A stretch of 64,000 nt of DNA. Source: Barthelona sp. PCE. Lineage: Eukaryota > Metamonada: BaSk clade. The notes beneath the pieces are model-generated. The model made no database searches. It saw only the letters and a program-made list of their open reading frames with translations, and had not been told where the DNA came from. Location of the stretch: NCBI GenBank assembly GCA_040285745.1, contig JAUFOR010000004.1, positions 1,054,001 through 1,118,000 of the forward strand. Reading direction: 5' to 3'. Of this stretch, positions 9,001 through 18,000 are shown piece by piece (within the stretch, counting starts at the first letter, position 1; the number at the start of each line of letters is the position of its first letter). The position numbers and the translations under genes are program-made.

Positions 9001-11484
9001 AGCTCGTATTCTCTGTCGCCGGTAACGGTAATCAAGCCTTTACTGGGCGCGATTCTGCCTAAGAAGCTGTCGATGCTGGAGGACAAAGTCATCAAGCTGA
9101 CCGGCATCCACCTGACCGAGTTCGAGGGCTATGTGCTGCGTGCTCGGTACAAGACCACGACTGTGTATTGCCAGCTGCGTGCGGGGCTCGAGTTCGAGTG
9201 CCCGTTCATCGACCCAGGCATGTACACGATGGACCTGAGCACAACGGGCGGGCGCCTGTTCAGCAACGGTCTGGAACTGCAGGTGGAGTTGCCACGCTCT
9301 GAGCTTTGCGACACCGCGAACATACCCGAGACGAGCCGACTCTTCGAGCTCGTAATGAACATCCCGCGTGTAGTGGCGCTCAACGTCGCCCTCGACGACG
9401 CCCGTCTCACTGATGGTCAGCGCTGCGATGTGGGCTGGTCCGAGCTCCGCCGTGAAGTGGTCGACATCGACCGTGAGGCGTTCGTTACTGCAATCAGTGT
9501 TGTGCTGTACGAGCCGTGCGATGTCTCGATGGTTGCGCGAACTGCAAACGAAACATGGGTGTTCGAGCCGGCAGACATTGTTTGTGAGCAGTTTTCGAGC
9601 GGTATTATGTATCACGAGTTGTGTATCATGTTCTTCGACCATGTACGCGCGTCTTCGTTCGACATCGAGCTCGTTGGGTGCAGTGCCGTCACCGAGGTGG
9701 AGCTCTTCGGGCACTACGTCGACCAGGTCGTTGATCTCAGAGTTGTCGGCCCGATGTCTGCTTCCATAGACGCATCTTCTGTGCCGCTCGCGGTTGCGCC
9801 GCTGAACATCCTCGGGCGCCAGCTCGCTGTTGATCAGGGCGTGCTCGTGGACGGCTCGTTCGTTCCCGTCGCGAACCAGCAGCTTCTGCTGAGTGTGCCT
9901 AAAAAACACGGCCTGCAGTGCGTAACAGTCGCGTACTCAGGCGCGTCAACCAAGTTCTGCATCCTCATTCTCGCAGGTCAGGCCGAGTCGTGCGCTGTTC
10001 TCACTATCGACTCGCAGCTCGTTCCCAACACCAGCGTTCCGTTCAACGTCGAGTGCACCGATGCCTATGGAGGCGCTGCCTCCTCGGCAGTCGCGGTGGA
10101 ATGCGATGCGGGGTGCTCTTTCGAGGATAGCACTCTGATACTTGCAGAGCCAGCACGCTCAAACAACGTCACGGTTTCCAGCGGCCGCTTCACAGCAATC
10201 ACCGAACTGGAGCTCATGCCAGTTCCGTACGCGGCGCAGTTTTTCGTCGTTCGCAGCGGCATCGGGCAACCACTCGAGATCGAAGCGCACCTGACCGACT
10301 ACACTGACCAGCCCGTTGCGGATGTTGGCGACGTCGCAGTGAGCACCGATGGCGTTTTGTTGCACGAAGACTCGTGGGAAGCACACATGGGCATCGCAAT
10401 CGTTACGACACCGATCCTCAATATACCGCTGGGTTCGAATGTCACCGTTGCTATAACGGCTAACTCGACCAAAGCCACGTTTGAGCTCACAATCAGCGAC
10501 ATGGAGTGTCCCGCACACAGCATGTTCGTTGGCGACGCGTGTGTGTGCAGCCCCGGCTACACGCGCCGCGACGATGTGTGCTCCGCGTGCCCGGTGGGTG
10601 AATTCAAAACAGCGGAGGGAGATGTGCCATGTGCATCCTGTCCCTCAACAATGATCTCGCCGATCGCTGCGGTATCGCCGCTGCAGTGTCAGTGCGCAGA
10701 CAACTACCGACTGGTCGAGAGCACGTGCGTGCAGTGTCACGAGACGGTGAGCTGTGCAAACAACACCATTTCGTCTGCCATTCCGAACCACTTTTTGGAA
10801 CCGCAGGCGACTGTCGCGCTCACCTGTCCATCTCTAGAGTGTGATGGCGCAACGTGTGTCTCTGCACGCGGATTCATGTGCTCCATGTGCCCCAATGGCG
10901 AGAGTATCGGTTACGATCTGGAGTGCACAGGCACCAAATGGACACCGCTGTTCCACCACCTTCTGGCAACACTGTTGTTGGCAGTCCTCGCGTTTGCGTT
11001 TGACACTGCCACAATCGCCGCTGTTGGCGCAGCCGCGCTCACGCTTCCGTTCTTTGGGTTGCGCTTCTACGCCATCAACATTCTCACACTCAAGACTCCC
11101 ATCATTGTTCCCGTCGCGGGACTGGTAATCGCCTATGTATTGCTTTACTTTGCTCCATCGCGCATGCGCTCGATGTCAACGTTCCTCGTGTGTCACATGG
11201 CAGTTGCACTTGCTGCCCGCACACCGAGTCTGATGAGCACGTCTCTTTCACTCTCGCTGCTGTCTCCTTCGCTCTTCGCGTATGCAGCGCTGGCTGCTAC
11301 GTCCACCCACACATATCTGATGCTTCGCAGAGCCAAGCACCAGGTGGACTTCACGCCAGTTATTATAACAGCATCAGTTTTACTCCTATCGCTCGTTTGC
11401 GGCACACATATCGTCGTGTTCGGGTTCGCAGCCTTTGTCACCGCTGTTCTTGTGGGTCTGCATTTCTTCATTAAAGAACACTAG
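1..11484 (+). CDS. Giant polytopic surface-type membrane protein, 5' end outside window
   Basis: The frame is open from base 1 and ends at TAG 11482-11484, giving 3827 codons; no start is visible, so the gene begins upstream. The first ~2150 residues are short Ser/Thr/Asn-rich strands with regular hydrophobic spacing and many N-x-S/T sites, as in parallel beta-helix surface proteins. Basic clusters (RKKRG, NRQRR) lie near residues 617-636. IPT/TIG-like Ig segments seem to occur around residues 2200-2500. A Cys-rich block near residues 3503-3640 resembles the GCC2/GCC3-EGF modules of protist membrane proteins. The last ~180 residues hold about seven hydrophobic spans and a short tail (FIKEH). 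I infer a large extracellular N-terminal part anchored by the C-terminal bundle; ligand and role are unknown. Composition switches from AT-rich to GC-rich near 7550 without breaking the frame. The 3' end overlaps the opposite-strand gene by 14 bp. Confidence 0.85.
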   Translation: MNEYYLSNVGVVKGFASNIITFNSNMHLRKVVFGEFPSGTLTFTGASHYYCVEFISSESIKCQNLKLHSVTSDTAFKSNYPVAIGGTAKIKGGSVIGSDGAKLVVTDYAKFNSFNCASCWIDIAANSAYTKTYLEYSVIVSCLHHTFRGSYTIEFSSCQTLDFGFIEVYTGASIVLKNEDNCISGGAVDHFFIQEGGLFIPDNSIDLAPNLIVTIFDGAIIHLTKSSVSLVSSNVARDVTIVLYMQTSLNVMIHGGDLRLVCAEGLDCNSNGDIAFSIQSKDSVILISDVPLSIIGYVLETDNKPSLSITGNIKNAPLNSHIFCELPSNIGFEDLNSNSATVDCVDNTLIIYGSHAVDVIARNATIYSPDCDIKTLTSYNSTITAKKVSLVDATGNLNVSTDEIGDITSTFFNLITSNDVTLLSGLKYSNTNFNITCTRQSMCHFPVSENSVITSSTIKGNNFVHFHGHNINVLDSSILIHMNVSGSSTLNGNFSNIMMYGEVEFNATIDKLWLLNSAVAKGDIHSNSVMMWAGSSMKDCSLNTGSLSKANRTKIECEYYSVDFFSDIDIVLDSGISNVDLIPNMESINSLTPNYKKNPTPVFSIDDSNVYSPDRSFRKKRGTYYHDVTINRQRRLMYRFWGNDSAILDIDDAHVFLHDVEVSIARLSETVSVRMAFDFIGILQATETYIFLDEDLVVNGSIICNGCKMFLNGFTMTISDSLRVNNANDGGVSNGFIVVETFEVRSTFRVSTTEITCTSFIVSGGEVYIEPTSFIDTEKATLNQPYFDGTVYIRASVVLTSPPIQSLSQNSTLAFRSPSLYDEIDFPSLCTVFKNIRIQGEAPIEGDLSCFSKVHLLNSTKSAVIASFARIKVCASKLTLIEGGKLIIVDYAATVSVEELVFDGINTHMVAIHPNMLKFNVDRLIVNANTILGFFNRIILHEMDINNESTLEIRSVDIILGTVRGSGLVYSISPVTVLKDVISTGLLSFDIPVSLSETTTTTYGNVQFLSPISTEFLICYDGHVQFKDTSDFDDVELHNSTFGFGIPNSIEFTVITFHTLSTLKMYIDDSQHQSYLFKIEGKVFLELSNIIEWSNSHESNNVLFIKSTIPSVILLKYTLESNGILVYDTLPNSIIYRISVETVSFTETKQLECVQDITFTFEEQEWKMLCSHSGSLENRMRYFVPSYREITMNIFINTLTVVGSGQLSTYFSTITDTYLSFTLNGVIAGGFKNTHKMSLHHHDPLHPYLKVHSMRNIIELKHFNFMNQPNVLISFCTTLITADVVEFSNHNEEQATVIMRSTTQLQTDLTFYKTNIHFIASFATFSTFTSASEPVNTIIITGNYIKLDSISVDMNTDSVVLFKKMCFKNSAEMIPEYISMLDCLVQTGETVDVQTDKMNQVDFISRGTVSISKYSNLRNVTFFASKKFVVTTNDKPTQGHVHFNIEPYGGLVIDPTSFCEYLTFDIYTGASLQIKGPVIAITDDDVLAHLFNNLDTVRIMETISDIDLTFIKHAITISTESTGALRSIVLPSDTLSVTVTQITSNYRLDIPGGYLNSFHWIGSSSKTYPVDLRADSSFTESPAFYASTSRKNCARITRSTSSGEFQSNHMYQHFKEENQQLVAYSTISGTSKKAICDDNYVFYLENIIFTHIRHENCNGMFFILKNAEMRDNYFLFPYVSAFAGSKINLPSYTVFTSTGMRLPFAHPHSYLKQYQQSENDMFIYQMSTMSLWGARIELNRLTINVDSPPISLGFQLLGNELQINCTGCNLHLAFPSEIVRDLGDYSQLVLGTIIEGIVPDYYDNTLFLYETTLVNMDTYMFDGIQTPASHSFISNAEISHALDMYLTCDTCSIISSSVSGTITGTTSLDQTTFIGLGEDATITALDSTVTAHIRNSEIFGSTYNATCDDCSGTASGTFNITSSVSNIVLDGDIRILTYCGENDCTVSGTVVVSGGGKVNVCGDSLIHIESNTVINSSTDELITVMQHSGSLTLENTKSLRFYGPFDSIFQNVTYKSPVLISTDLESINSESYVFLSQDISPVEMIGSGVLFGHIDGNVSVLLSQKELTENDMMFAFPHAFLPVNETDSYGYFRTSMMTGISLSNCSRVSFSRTGTFVVFCNFTTKQKYFLDSFNFAINDACGSYQMIPISFVDNVFKQFEFEFTIGKFLHKPSFGYVEAISGEYTQLISISVGPITLQNTANIVDKGDEVTIYGTNIINDDECFEYTGSFFGNVHQLTVTSSSLTLVLPPFYGWNHSVTVFDFGIEMGIFCCVSAVEPVLTSVTLSESEIRLGGSFLDLSDFSSGDFTVSLSEHTFSSSSNDVTWTPSLISLHSALTLFCALDEVHVTINYNGYIYDLGSVTLRNPRIISSLSVNFNHLPSIAAFALDLSYNPMCDIFVSYSHDYHVLHHHMSPNGTILNFAINNLVSDLHVSVFQRVLQISPPAPTVVSVSPVLLPTVGGVVEYIGDYLGDSLFPHFTVDRSSFGTIHFVSRKRVTVLVPEGTGAVLPIDMNTSGRSWNAEALSYLPPVLYPPVIGACYTSLRVPLIGANFGPAGTEATARFTYNDWTPSIPVFVLGHRSALAILPPGPDDLCSNPALLETADIRFDVSVGGQTSYSIPAQYSVFPSVEPNNVPCARFASSVTLRVDMSSTGMIPEPRIRLSSDIHISVHTCALDGYLLTCVVPGLVSAEYTGSVQIAGHSEWIALSGRVYAFDVPNQRFIIPIGQEHPVSVKLSHVHTSAIGVSYDGNAMITNTTDEGVAFAHAFSQSGSGIVVTVGDFSVEPSIVFDAVSVDPQTFYMPYGAPYRVSVAATGLHMCRSLVVQVQGIVFLGSFNGATLESDVHVLKTGWSSMHAFCDDVQLYVGEARVFTLDASEIHAFDDAPFSATLCGIGLPPLSLGVCASEACGDCWCFVECVTESLALDPIGIDIPLTRVARPEFSQILWPYGVDHQAKLEPKNPIHSSVSFAMENITFAPSDLALLLGGALYGNTSMRVATPASSYSLSPVTVIKPLLGAILPKKLSMLEDKVIKLTGIHLTEFEGYVLRARYKTTTVYCQLRAGLEFECPFIDPGMYTMDLSTTGGRLFSNGLELQVELPRSELCDTANIPETSRLFELVMNIPRVVALNVALDDARLTDGQRCDVGWSELRREVVDIDREAFVTAISVVLYEPCDVSMVARTANETWVFEPADIVCEQFSSGIMYHELCIMFFDHVRASSFDIELVGCSAVTEVELFGHYVDQVVDLRVVGPMSASIDASSVPLAVAPLNILGRQLAVDQGVLVDGSFVPVANQQLLLSVPKKHGLQCVTVAYSGASTKFCILILAGQAESCAVLTIDSQLVPNTSVPFNVECTDAYGGAASSAVAVECDAGCSFEDSTLILAEPARSNNVTVSSGRFTAITELELMPVPYAAQFFVVRSGIGQPLEIEAHLTDYTDQPVADVGDVAVSTDGVLLHEDSWEAHMGIAIVTTPILNIPLGSNVTVAITANSTKATFELTISDMECPAHSMFVGDACVCSPGYTRRDDVCSACPVGEFKTAEGDVPCASCPSTMISPIAAVSPLQCQCADNYRLVESTCVQCHETVSCANNTISSAIPNHFLEPQATVALTCPSLECDGATCVSARGFMCSMCPNGESIGYDLECTGTKWTPLFHHLLATLLLAVLAFAFDTATIAAVGAAALTLPFFGLRFYAINILTLKTPIIVPVAGLVIAYVLLYFAPSRMRSMSTFLVCHMAVALAARTPSLMSTSLSLSLLSPSLFAYAALAATSTHTYLMLRRAKHQVDFTPVIITASVLLLSLVCGTHIVVFGFAAFVTAVLVGLHFFIKEH

Positions 11485-12304
11485 GTTCAATCTCATTACA
11501 AACAATAAAAGACATGTGAATATTCAAATTTCGATTTCGGAAAAAACCATTATTAACTTCAAATTTAACACCAATAAATCTCGTTGCTGGCACGTTATCA
11601 AGCACCCTAAGCCCCTCTGACATTGACACAACACCTTCACATTGATGTCTATGTGTATCTGTATCGAAAACCACCTTAACAAAAATCAAAGGAGAAAATA
11701 AATTCGTTGCTTGAAGATATAGATTAACAAATGACCCCATTGCTGAGGTTCGTGTGTACATTTTCATTAAAAAGGAACATTTTCTGTAAGTAAACTCACC
11801 ACTTCTGAATCCAGAACGCTTTTCTTCACGAATTTGTCTTGAAAAGTCTTTAATACCCCAACAAACGTCGAAATCTGATCCATAAAGCGACGGAGTATAG
11901 TGAGTTAAAGCACTGATTGGAGACGGAGATGGTGGACAACAATCTATACATAACAAAGGAGATTGCTCAACATCACTCAGTTCAATAACGTTTCTTAACT
12001 CGTTCATGACATTATCATGTATATGAAATGGATTCACGGGAATTGCAACTCCGCAAATCTTATTGTGAGTCGAAAAATTAGAAAGTGCAACATTTTTGGA
12101 ACATTTTGAACATTTAATCAACGGAGATTCACGAAAAAACAATTGTTTGCGCCTCAGAGGTGTGAATTTAGCCCCGCAACCATGGTCTATGATGCAAATA
12201 TTACATAAAATGGCATCACAAGCCAAACAACTATGCCCTACTTGAGTAATTTGCCCACCGCATCCCTGGCATCGGTTTTCAACCGGCAAAGACATGAGTT
12301 CCAT
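11471..12304 (-). CDS. Zinc-finger protein with C-terminal MATH/TRAF-like domain
   Basis: The product has 277 residues. Residues ~11-85 carry a dense Cys/His array (CQGCG, CLACD, CNIC, a DHGCG-type His/Cys pair, then CSKCSK and a later H/C pair), which suggests two or more zinc sites of B-box or TRAF-finger style. After a Ser/Pro-rich linker, residues ~150-275 follow the MATH pattern: a WGIKDFS-like opening, an S-x-F strand, a hydrophobic strand ending in Tyr-Thr-Arg, a YLQ strand and a final GFF-x(5)-L-x-I strand pair. Proteins combining zinc fingers and MATH usually act as scaffolds or ubiquitin-pathway adaptors; that role is inference. No RING consensus is evident. Its 3' end overlaps the giant membrane-protein gene by 14 bp. 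The MATH call rests on pattern reading by eye. Confidence 0.6.
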   Translation of the reverse strand: MELMSLPVENRCQGCGGQITQVGHSCLACDAILCNICIIDHGCGAKFTPLRRKQLFFRESPLIKCSKCSKNVALSNFSTHNKICGVAIPVNPFHIHDNVMNELRNVIELSDVEQSPLLCIDCCPPSPSPISALTHYTPSLYGSDFDVCWGIKDFSRQIREEKRSGFRSGEFTYRKCSFLMKMYTRTSAMGSFVNLYLQATNLFSPLIFVKVVFDTDTHRHQCEGVVSMSEGLRVLDNVPATRFIGVKFEVNNGFFRNRNLNIHMSFIVCNEIEPSVL

Positions 12305-12733
12305 TGCGAAAAGGTGGAAAAACAGACTTACGAAGTTTTTTAAAAAACGATTTCAGTACGATTTTTTCAAGCTTCCCATGTGCCTACATCCGCCTGCATT
12401 TGTTTATTTTGATCTATAACAATAACATTACAGAATTTGACCGGCAATAAACACCTTTCAAGAAATTATTCCTGATGCTGGGTATTCCCTCTAAGATATG
12501 CCGACAAAGCCGAGCTACACTCCGCTCTTTCTGCGTTCATCACATTGATATTGAGTTACCTAGAATATCAATTGCTGTTCATAGTATGCAGGGTCACTTT
12601 ATGTTCTTGAAGCGGTAAATTTTGAGCATACAGGACATTACTATTCCAAGAACAGTATTTTGATGTTGTAAATTAGAAGAAATACAGTTAGTTAGGTTGT
12701 AACAAAGTTTCTCACCCTATTCGTTGTTCTTTA
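12305..12733. other. Intergenic spacer, no gene seen
   Basis: This stretch lies between the start of the zinc-finger/MATH gene and the stop of the helicase gene. It is AT-rich. A TTTTTCCACCTTTTCGCA run on the minus strand sits just upstream of the zinc-finger/MATH start codon and matches the recurrent promoter-like element. No tRNA-like fold or coding pattern was recognised in the remainder. Confidence 0.6.
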
Positions 12734-14959
12734 CTAACATATAGCACCTCTGAGAGACTTTTTGTCCTCGTCTGACAATCCACTGAGAAGATCCTTGATC
12801 GATGAAACCACTCCATTAAGCGCTGCTTGTAAGGTAAGCTTGACCGATGATAACAGTACAATTCGAAGCGGATCTTCCTTGCTATCCATAACACCACGCA
12901 TACGGATGCTGACTCCATGAGCCTGTTCTAACTGCTTCAGGTTACCCCTGTTCAACAATCGACGACGTACAGTAACTGGTAATTCAACAACAGGAATACT
13001 ACCTTCAAAACCATCATTGGTAGAAATAATCTCATGCTCGACGACATCATCCTCCGTCTGGTGCTCTCTGCGCATCGCTGACGTATCTTCTTTGGCTTTG
13101 GAAAATTTAAAACTACGTCCACGTAAACGTTTCGCAACCTTCAGTGATGGATGTTTATCACCCACTCTCTCCACGAACTTGTCGTATAGGGCCTGCACGC
13201 TGCTGTCAATTGCAGTATCACTCTCGTTCATCATATATATTAAAAAGGGTGTGTGCCGATCATCAGCATCAGTTATAAGTGTAACTGCCTCACCTGATCT
13301 ATTTCCACGGCCTGTTCTTCCCACGCGGTGCACATACATCTCAGCGTGGTTAGGACAATCGTAATTAATGATGAAACCAATAGAAGGAACATCAATTCCA
13401 CGACCAGCAACGCTTGTAGCAATAAGAATATTTGCAGTCGTCCTGAACGCGTCCATGTTGATGGATCTGTCTGACTGGTCCATTGCAGCATGTACAGCGA
13501 CAGGATCATAACCAGAAGCTAACATTGCAGAGAAAAGTGCATCTACCTCACCAATAGTCTCGCAAAAAACAACTGCCTTCTTATCAGGGTTGGCGTAAAA
13601 AAACACGCCCAACTCCTTCAACACATGGTCGAGTTTCGATTCTTCTTCACCAACATAAACAACACGTTGTTTGATCTTAGGGTTCACCCGTAAACGTTGA
13701 CCACATAACACCGTGATATGATCAGTCAAATAGGAATGGATCAGCTGCTCCATTGGCGTTGACATTGTTGCTGAAAAAAGAACGCGTTGAGAATGGGGGT
13801 GCAGACCGCGAAATATCATTGTCATTTGTTTTTCAAAACCACGATCAAACATTTGATCAGCCTCGTCCAGGACACACAGGCAGACGTCCCTGAGGGATGT
13901 GAGACGTCCATTGTTCTTTGTGACAATATCAATTAATCTTCCGGGTGTTGCCACGATTATGTCTACTCCTTTGGCTACTGTGCTAATTTGAGGCCGTTGA
14001 TCGACCCCACCCACCAATAACGCGCCACGGAGATGTGTAGCCTCAAGAAAATTTGCCATCACATCATATACCTGCTCACATAGTTCACGACTTGGCAACA
14101 AAATTAAAACACTAGCGTTACTATCCGCAGCAGTTCTTCTTCCAACCCGAGCATGCATCAGGGCGGGAATCACGAAAGCAAGGGTTTTTCCTGATCCTGT
14201 TGGTGCAACACTAACAACATTACGACCCTTCAAGATAATTGGAATGGACTGAGACTGGATAGCAAAGGGTTCTTTAAATTTCTGTTTCTGAAGGATACGA
14301 AGGATGCCGTGAGTAAGTCCCATGCCCTCCCAAGTTGGTTGTGGTGAAGGAATATCGTCACCAATAAAACTGAAATTTTCAGAAAACAATTCTGCACGTA
14401 CTATTGCTGCTTCTTCCTCTGACACCTCGTTTTCCGGGGTGTATATGTCCAAATCAAGCTTTGAAGTTGATCCAACATACACTGGAATTTCTTTTTTGCT
14501 TCCTTTAAGACTGTTTAAAAGTGTTCCAACGGTCATTATACTGTTGGTTCCGCTCAAAGACTTGAGTTCGTTACTGAAAAGCTCCTTTGTTCCCTCATTC
14601 TTCTCAACATCACGCGCAGAAAAGAAATCATCAAGTTTCTTTGCACTGCTCCCGTTGATGAGTGCCGACGCCACAACAGATGGCTGCGATGGCGCAGGCA
14701 AACTCACAACATTGCTTGATGCAATGGAAAATGAGGAAGTTTTCTTCTTTCTTCGAGATTTGGATATATTCTGGATATTAGACTTCAGTTTGCTCAAAAG
14801 ATTCATACCTTCACCACTTTTTGGTGTTTCTATTCTCTGTTCCTTATTAGAATTGTGATCTTGCAAATTTTGATTGTCACTCGCCCTCCGTTTGTGCTTT
14901 TGTGTATGATCAAAATGGCCCTCTTCCGATCCAATATAACTTGAACCGTTTTTTAGCAT
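12734..14959 (-). CDS. DEAD-box RNA helicase, Prp5/DDX46-like
   Basis: This 741-residue protein has all the superfamily 2 motifs: Q motif (PFAIQSQSIPII), motif I (APTGSGKT, ~residue 255), Ia (PSREL), GG, Ib (TPGR), II (DEAD, ~363), III (SAT), IV-V (ATSVAGRGID) and VI (HRVGRTGR). Three features favour Prp5/DDX46 over other DEAD-box families. An acidic stretch before the core resembles the Prp5 DPLD-downstream segment and ends in P-x-P-x-P-TW. An RGRSFKF patch follows the core. The C-terminal ~80 residues resemble the KH-like end of DDX46. Prp5 remodels U2 snRNP for branch-point recognition, so the protein fits a genome that retains spliceosomal introns. The Ser/Lys-rich N-terminus (~170 residues) is low complexity. 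A DDX42-like assignment is the main alternative. Confidence 0.8.
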   Translation of the reverse strand: MLKNGSSYIGSEEGHFDHTQKHKRRASDNQNLQDHNSNKEQRIETPKSGEGMNLLSKLKSNIQNISKSRRKKKTSSFSIASSNVVSLPAPSQPSVVASALINGSSAKKLDDFFSARDVEKNEGTKELFSNELKSLSGTNSIMTVGTLLNSLKGSKKEIPVYVGSTSKLDLDIYTPENEVSEEEAAIVRAELFSENFSFIGDDIPSPQPTWEGMGLTHGILRILQKQKFKEPFAIQSQSIPIILKGRNVVSVAPTGSGKTLAFVIPALMHARVGRRTAADSNASVLILLPSRELCEQVYDVMANFLEATHLRGALLVGGVDQRPQISTVAKGVDIIVATPGRLIDIVTKNNGRLTSLRDVCLCVLDEADQMFDRGFEKQMTMIFRGLHPHSQRVLFSATMSTPMEQLIHSYLTDHITVLCGQRLRVNPKIKQRVVYVGEEESKLDHVLKELGVFFYANPDKKAVVFCETIGEVDALFSAMLASGYDPVAVHAAMDQSDRSINMDAFRTTANILIATSVAGRGIDVPSIGFIINYDCPNHAEMYVHRVGRTGRGNRSGEAVTLITDADDRHTPFLIYMMNESDTAIDSSVQALYDKFVERVGDKHPSLKVAKRLRGRSFKFSKAKEDTSAMRREHQTEDDVVEHEIISTNDGFEGSIPVVELPVTVRRRLLNRGNLKQLEQAHGVSIRMRGVMDSKEDPLRIVLLSSVKLTLQAALNGVVSSIKDLLSGLSDEDKKSLRGAIC

Positions 14960-15093
14960 TACTACAACATTGTAAAGCGTAGAAAAGTGTTAAGCGGAAC
15001 TTTCATTTTAAGGAAAAGTTTGACATCTGTATATACAGTGAGACTAATAATTTGAGACACTGTATTGACACATTTTGCCATATAATTATTTCT

Positions 15094-18000
15094 TTATTCT
15101 TCTTCTATAGCTTCTTCTTCAACTATTTCTTCAACAGCTTCTTCTTCTTCAACAGCTCCTTTCTGTTCTTCCTCGAGTACTTCTTCAGTGGTTACTTCGG
15201 GTTCAATGGCTGGAAACTCCTGTTCTTCAGTTAACTCTTCATTAGTTTCTCTTTTCGGTTCCAAATAATCGTCAGGACGAATAGAAACTGTCTTTGTCAT
15301 ATCATCTGTCTTGTAAACACCAATCAAACGATTAGCAAGTTCAAACATGTTATTACGTAAAGAAACAACGATAAACTGTGCATGTTGTGTTTTCTCAACA
15401 AGATAATTCGCAACAATGGAAACATTACGGAAATCGAGTGCAGCGTCAATCTCGTCCATTACATAAAGTGGATTAGGTCTATAAGAATGTAATGCAAAGA
15501 TAAGTGCTAAGGAAGCTAATGTTTTCTCTCCACCTGAAAGATTGACAATTTTCTTCCAAGATTTCTTGGGTGGACGGACAGTAAAGTCAATGCCTTCGCT
15601 GAAAGGATCTAATCGATCACGACGTTCAAGCTCTGCATCACCACCTAACGTTAATGTTTGATACAACTCACGAAGTTTCGCTTTAATCTCCAAGAATCCG
15701 TCCAAGAATATTTTATGACGTGTCAGACGTAGCTGCTCCAATTTTGATGCCATTGTACTTGTGATATTATAAAAAGAGTCATACCTTTCCTGGAATTGCA
15801 TGTAATCACGATAAGCAGCACGATACAACTTTAAAACATTGAGATCAACGTCAGTCATGGCCTCAAACATTGTCTTTGACTTTGCAATGGTCTTCTTCAA
15901 CTCTGCTTGGAATTCTTCAATGTCTGCTTCATCCATCTCACCGAAGGACTTCGCCGTGATCCAATTCTCATCTTCCTCCATGTGCTGCTTCATGATATCA
16001 ATAGCCTTGTCCCTGTCCTCAGCCAACGTGGGGATCTCTGGATTAAGAAAACTGTTTAACTGACAGATGCCTTCTGAGCAACGCAAATTAGTTTGCTTAA
16101 TCTCGCTCAAAACCTGGCTCACCTTCTTCATGCGCGTTGTTTCCTCGCTGCGGCGATCTTTGATGGCCTTTAATACAGCTTCTAGTTTCTTGATCTCATT
16201 CTTCACGTGATCAAAATGTTCTTCCATCTCGTCATGCAACAGTCCAAACTCCCTGTCCTTGGCCTGTAGCGCCTCAAGCGTCTCACTCAACTTGCTAACA
16301 ACAGAGTTTGCCTTCTCATATTTGGCAACAGTACCAGCACGTTTCTTACGAGCTTCCTCCAGTTTAAGCAAACCATCATCAATCCTCTGTTGAAATGAAC
16401 TAATGTACTCGTTGAGCTGAATCAACTGCTTCTTTTGTTCCTTAAGGTTCTGAGATACAGCCTCATATCTCTTGTTCATTGTGTCACGACGATCAATTAA
16501 GATTTGAATTTCATGACCACCAAGACGTATATACTCCTGTTGCAGTTCTAATTTACGGTTTTCTGCTTCCTGGTACTCATTCTCTGACTTCTTCAGCTTC
16601 TTTTGAACCTTACCCAGTTTCTTTTCCGCTGCTGTAAGCATTTTCTCATTGTTACGCATATCGGACTCATTCACGCCCAAGAGACGAATATTTTTTTCGC
16701 ATACAAACATGTTCTCAACTAAAACTTCATTCTTCTTTCTGAGATCACTCATGATTAATCCCTTACTTTTGACTTGTTCATGGATTTCCTTGAGGATTTC
16801 CTGTATTGACTGCACTTGTAAATCACACTCATCAATTGTTTGGCTTGCAGAAGCTTTTTGATTAACAATGCGCTTTATCTTCTTATTCAACGAGGCTAAG
16901 GATGGCCCCTTCTTGTGACGGTTGCTCTTATTATTACCACCGCCTACAGTCATTGCACCGAGTGTATCGCACAGAACACCATCAAGTGTGACAGCCTTGA
17001 CACGACGGTTCTTAAAAAAGGATCCAACAGAGCATGCATGGGCTTCTTCCGTTGTATCACAGACGTGGATATCCTTTAAGACGTCGAAGAATGCTCCCTT
17101 TGCGAATTCATTTTCTGCATTGAAAATCAAACAATCGTACAGTCTCTTGACCGAAGCATTCATGTCCACCTCTTGTTGGTTAAGCCTTTTGCCATACAAC
17201 TGAGTGGAAAAAGACGGGACAAAACAAGAAAAGCCACGAGGTACAGAATTACGATTAGTTTGACGTTGAGAACGAACAAAATTATTTATGTTCTTTGCTA
17301 CTTCATTACTTGCAACCAATAGAGTGTTGAGTTGACCACCAAAAGCACTTACGATAGCAGTCTCATATTTAGGATCAAACTCCACAAACTCCATTATGTG
17401 ACCGATTACTCCCTCTGAGAAATGAATGGCGCACTTCTCATAGAATGAACTTGAGGCGACTGAGTCAATCTGTCTCTGGATATTATCCTCCTCTATTGAC
17501 AGTCGTTGGAGATCTTTCCTTGATTCATTACATTTACCCACAATAGTCTTTGCTTCAGCTTGCATACGTTTTTTCTTTTCCTCAAGCAATTCCTTCTCCT
17601 CTTTCACTTCGTCGTATTCCTTGATTACCTTGTTCAGTTGCTCCTGATACTGTGCTTTCCTGTCAATGCTCTCTTGAAGATCACTGTCACTAACATTCAC
17701 AATGTTGTGCAGAGATTTAATCTCCTGATTCAACGTGCTTTCCTGTACCTTGAGCTCGTTACGTGACTCGTTAAGCTGCAAAGTATCCATTTGTAACTGA
17801 CCAAGTGCTTTACGTACCTCAATTGCTTCATCTGACAACTCTGCTGTCTTCTCGTCAATCTGAGAATTACACAACTGGATCTTCTCACTGATTTCTGTCT
17901 GTTCTTCAACTAATTCGGCATGAGTTTCTTCAATGATACCAACAGAACGTGCTTTATCCTGCATCTCAATCTCAGTTCCTCTAATACTATCCTTCATCTT

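Noticed and set aside
9040-9909. Minus-strand frame of 289 codons in the GC-rich part of the giant gene
   Set aside because: GC-rich DNA lowers stop frequency; the translation has no domain and the plus-strand frame is continuous there.
11755-11810. Possible intron (GTGAGT...TTACAG) inside the zinc-finger/MATH gene
   Set aside because: The distance is too short, the frame is open through it, the MATH pattern is continuous, and the motif differs from the three introns found.
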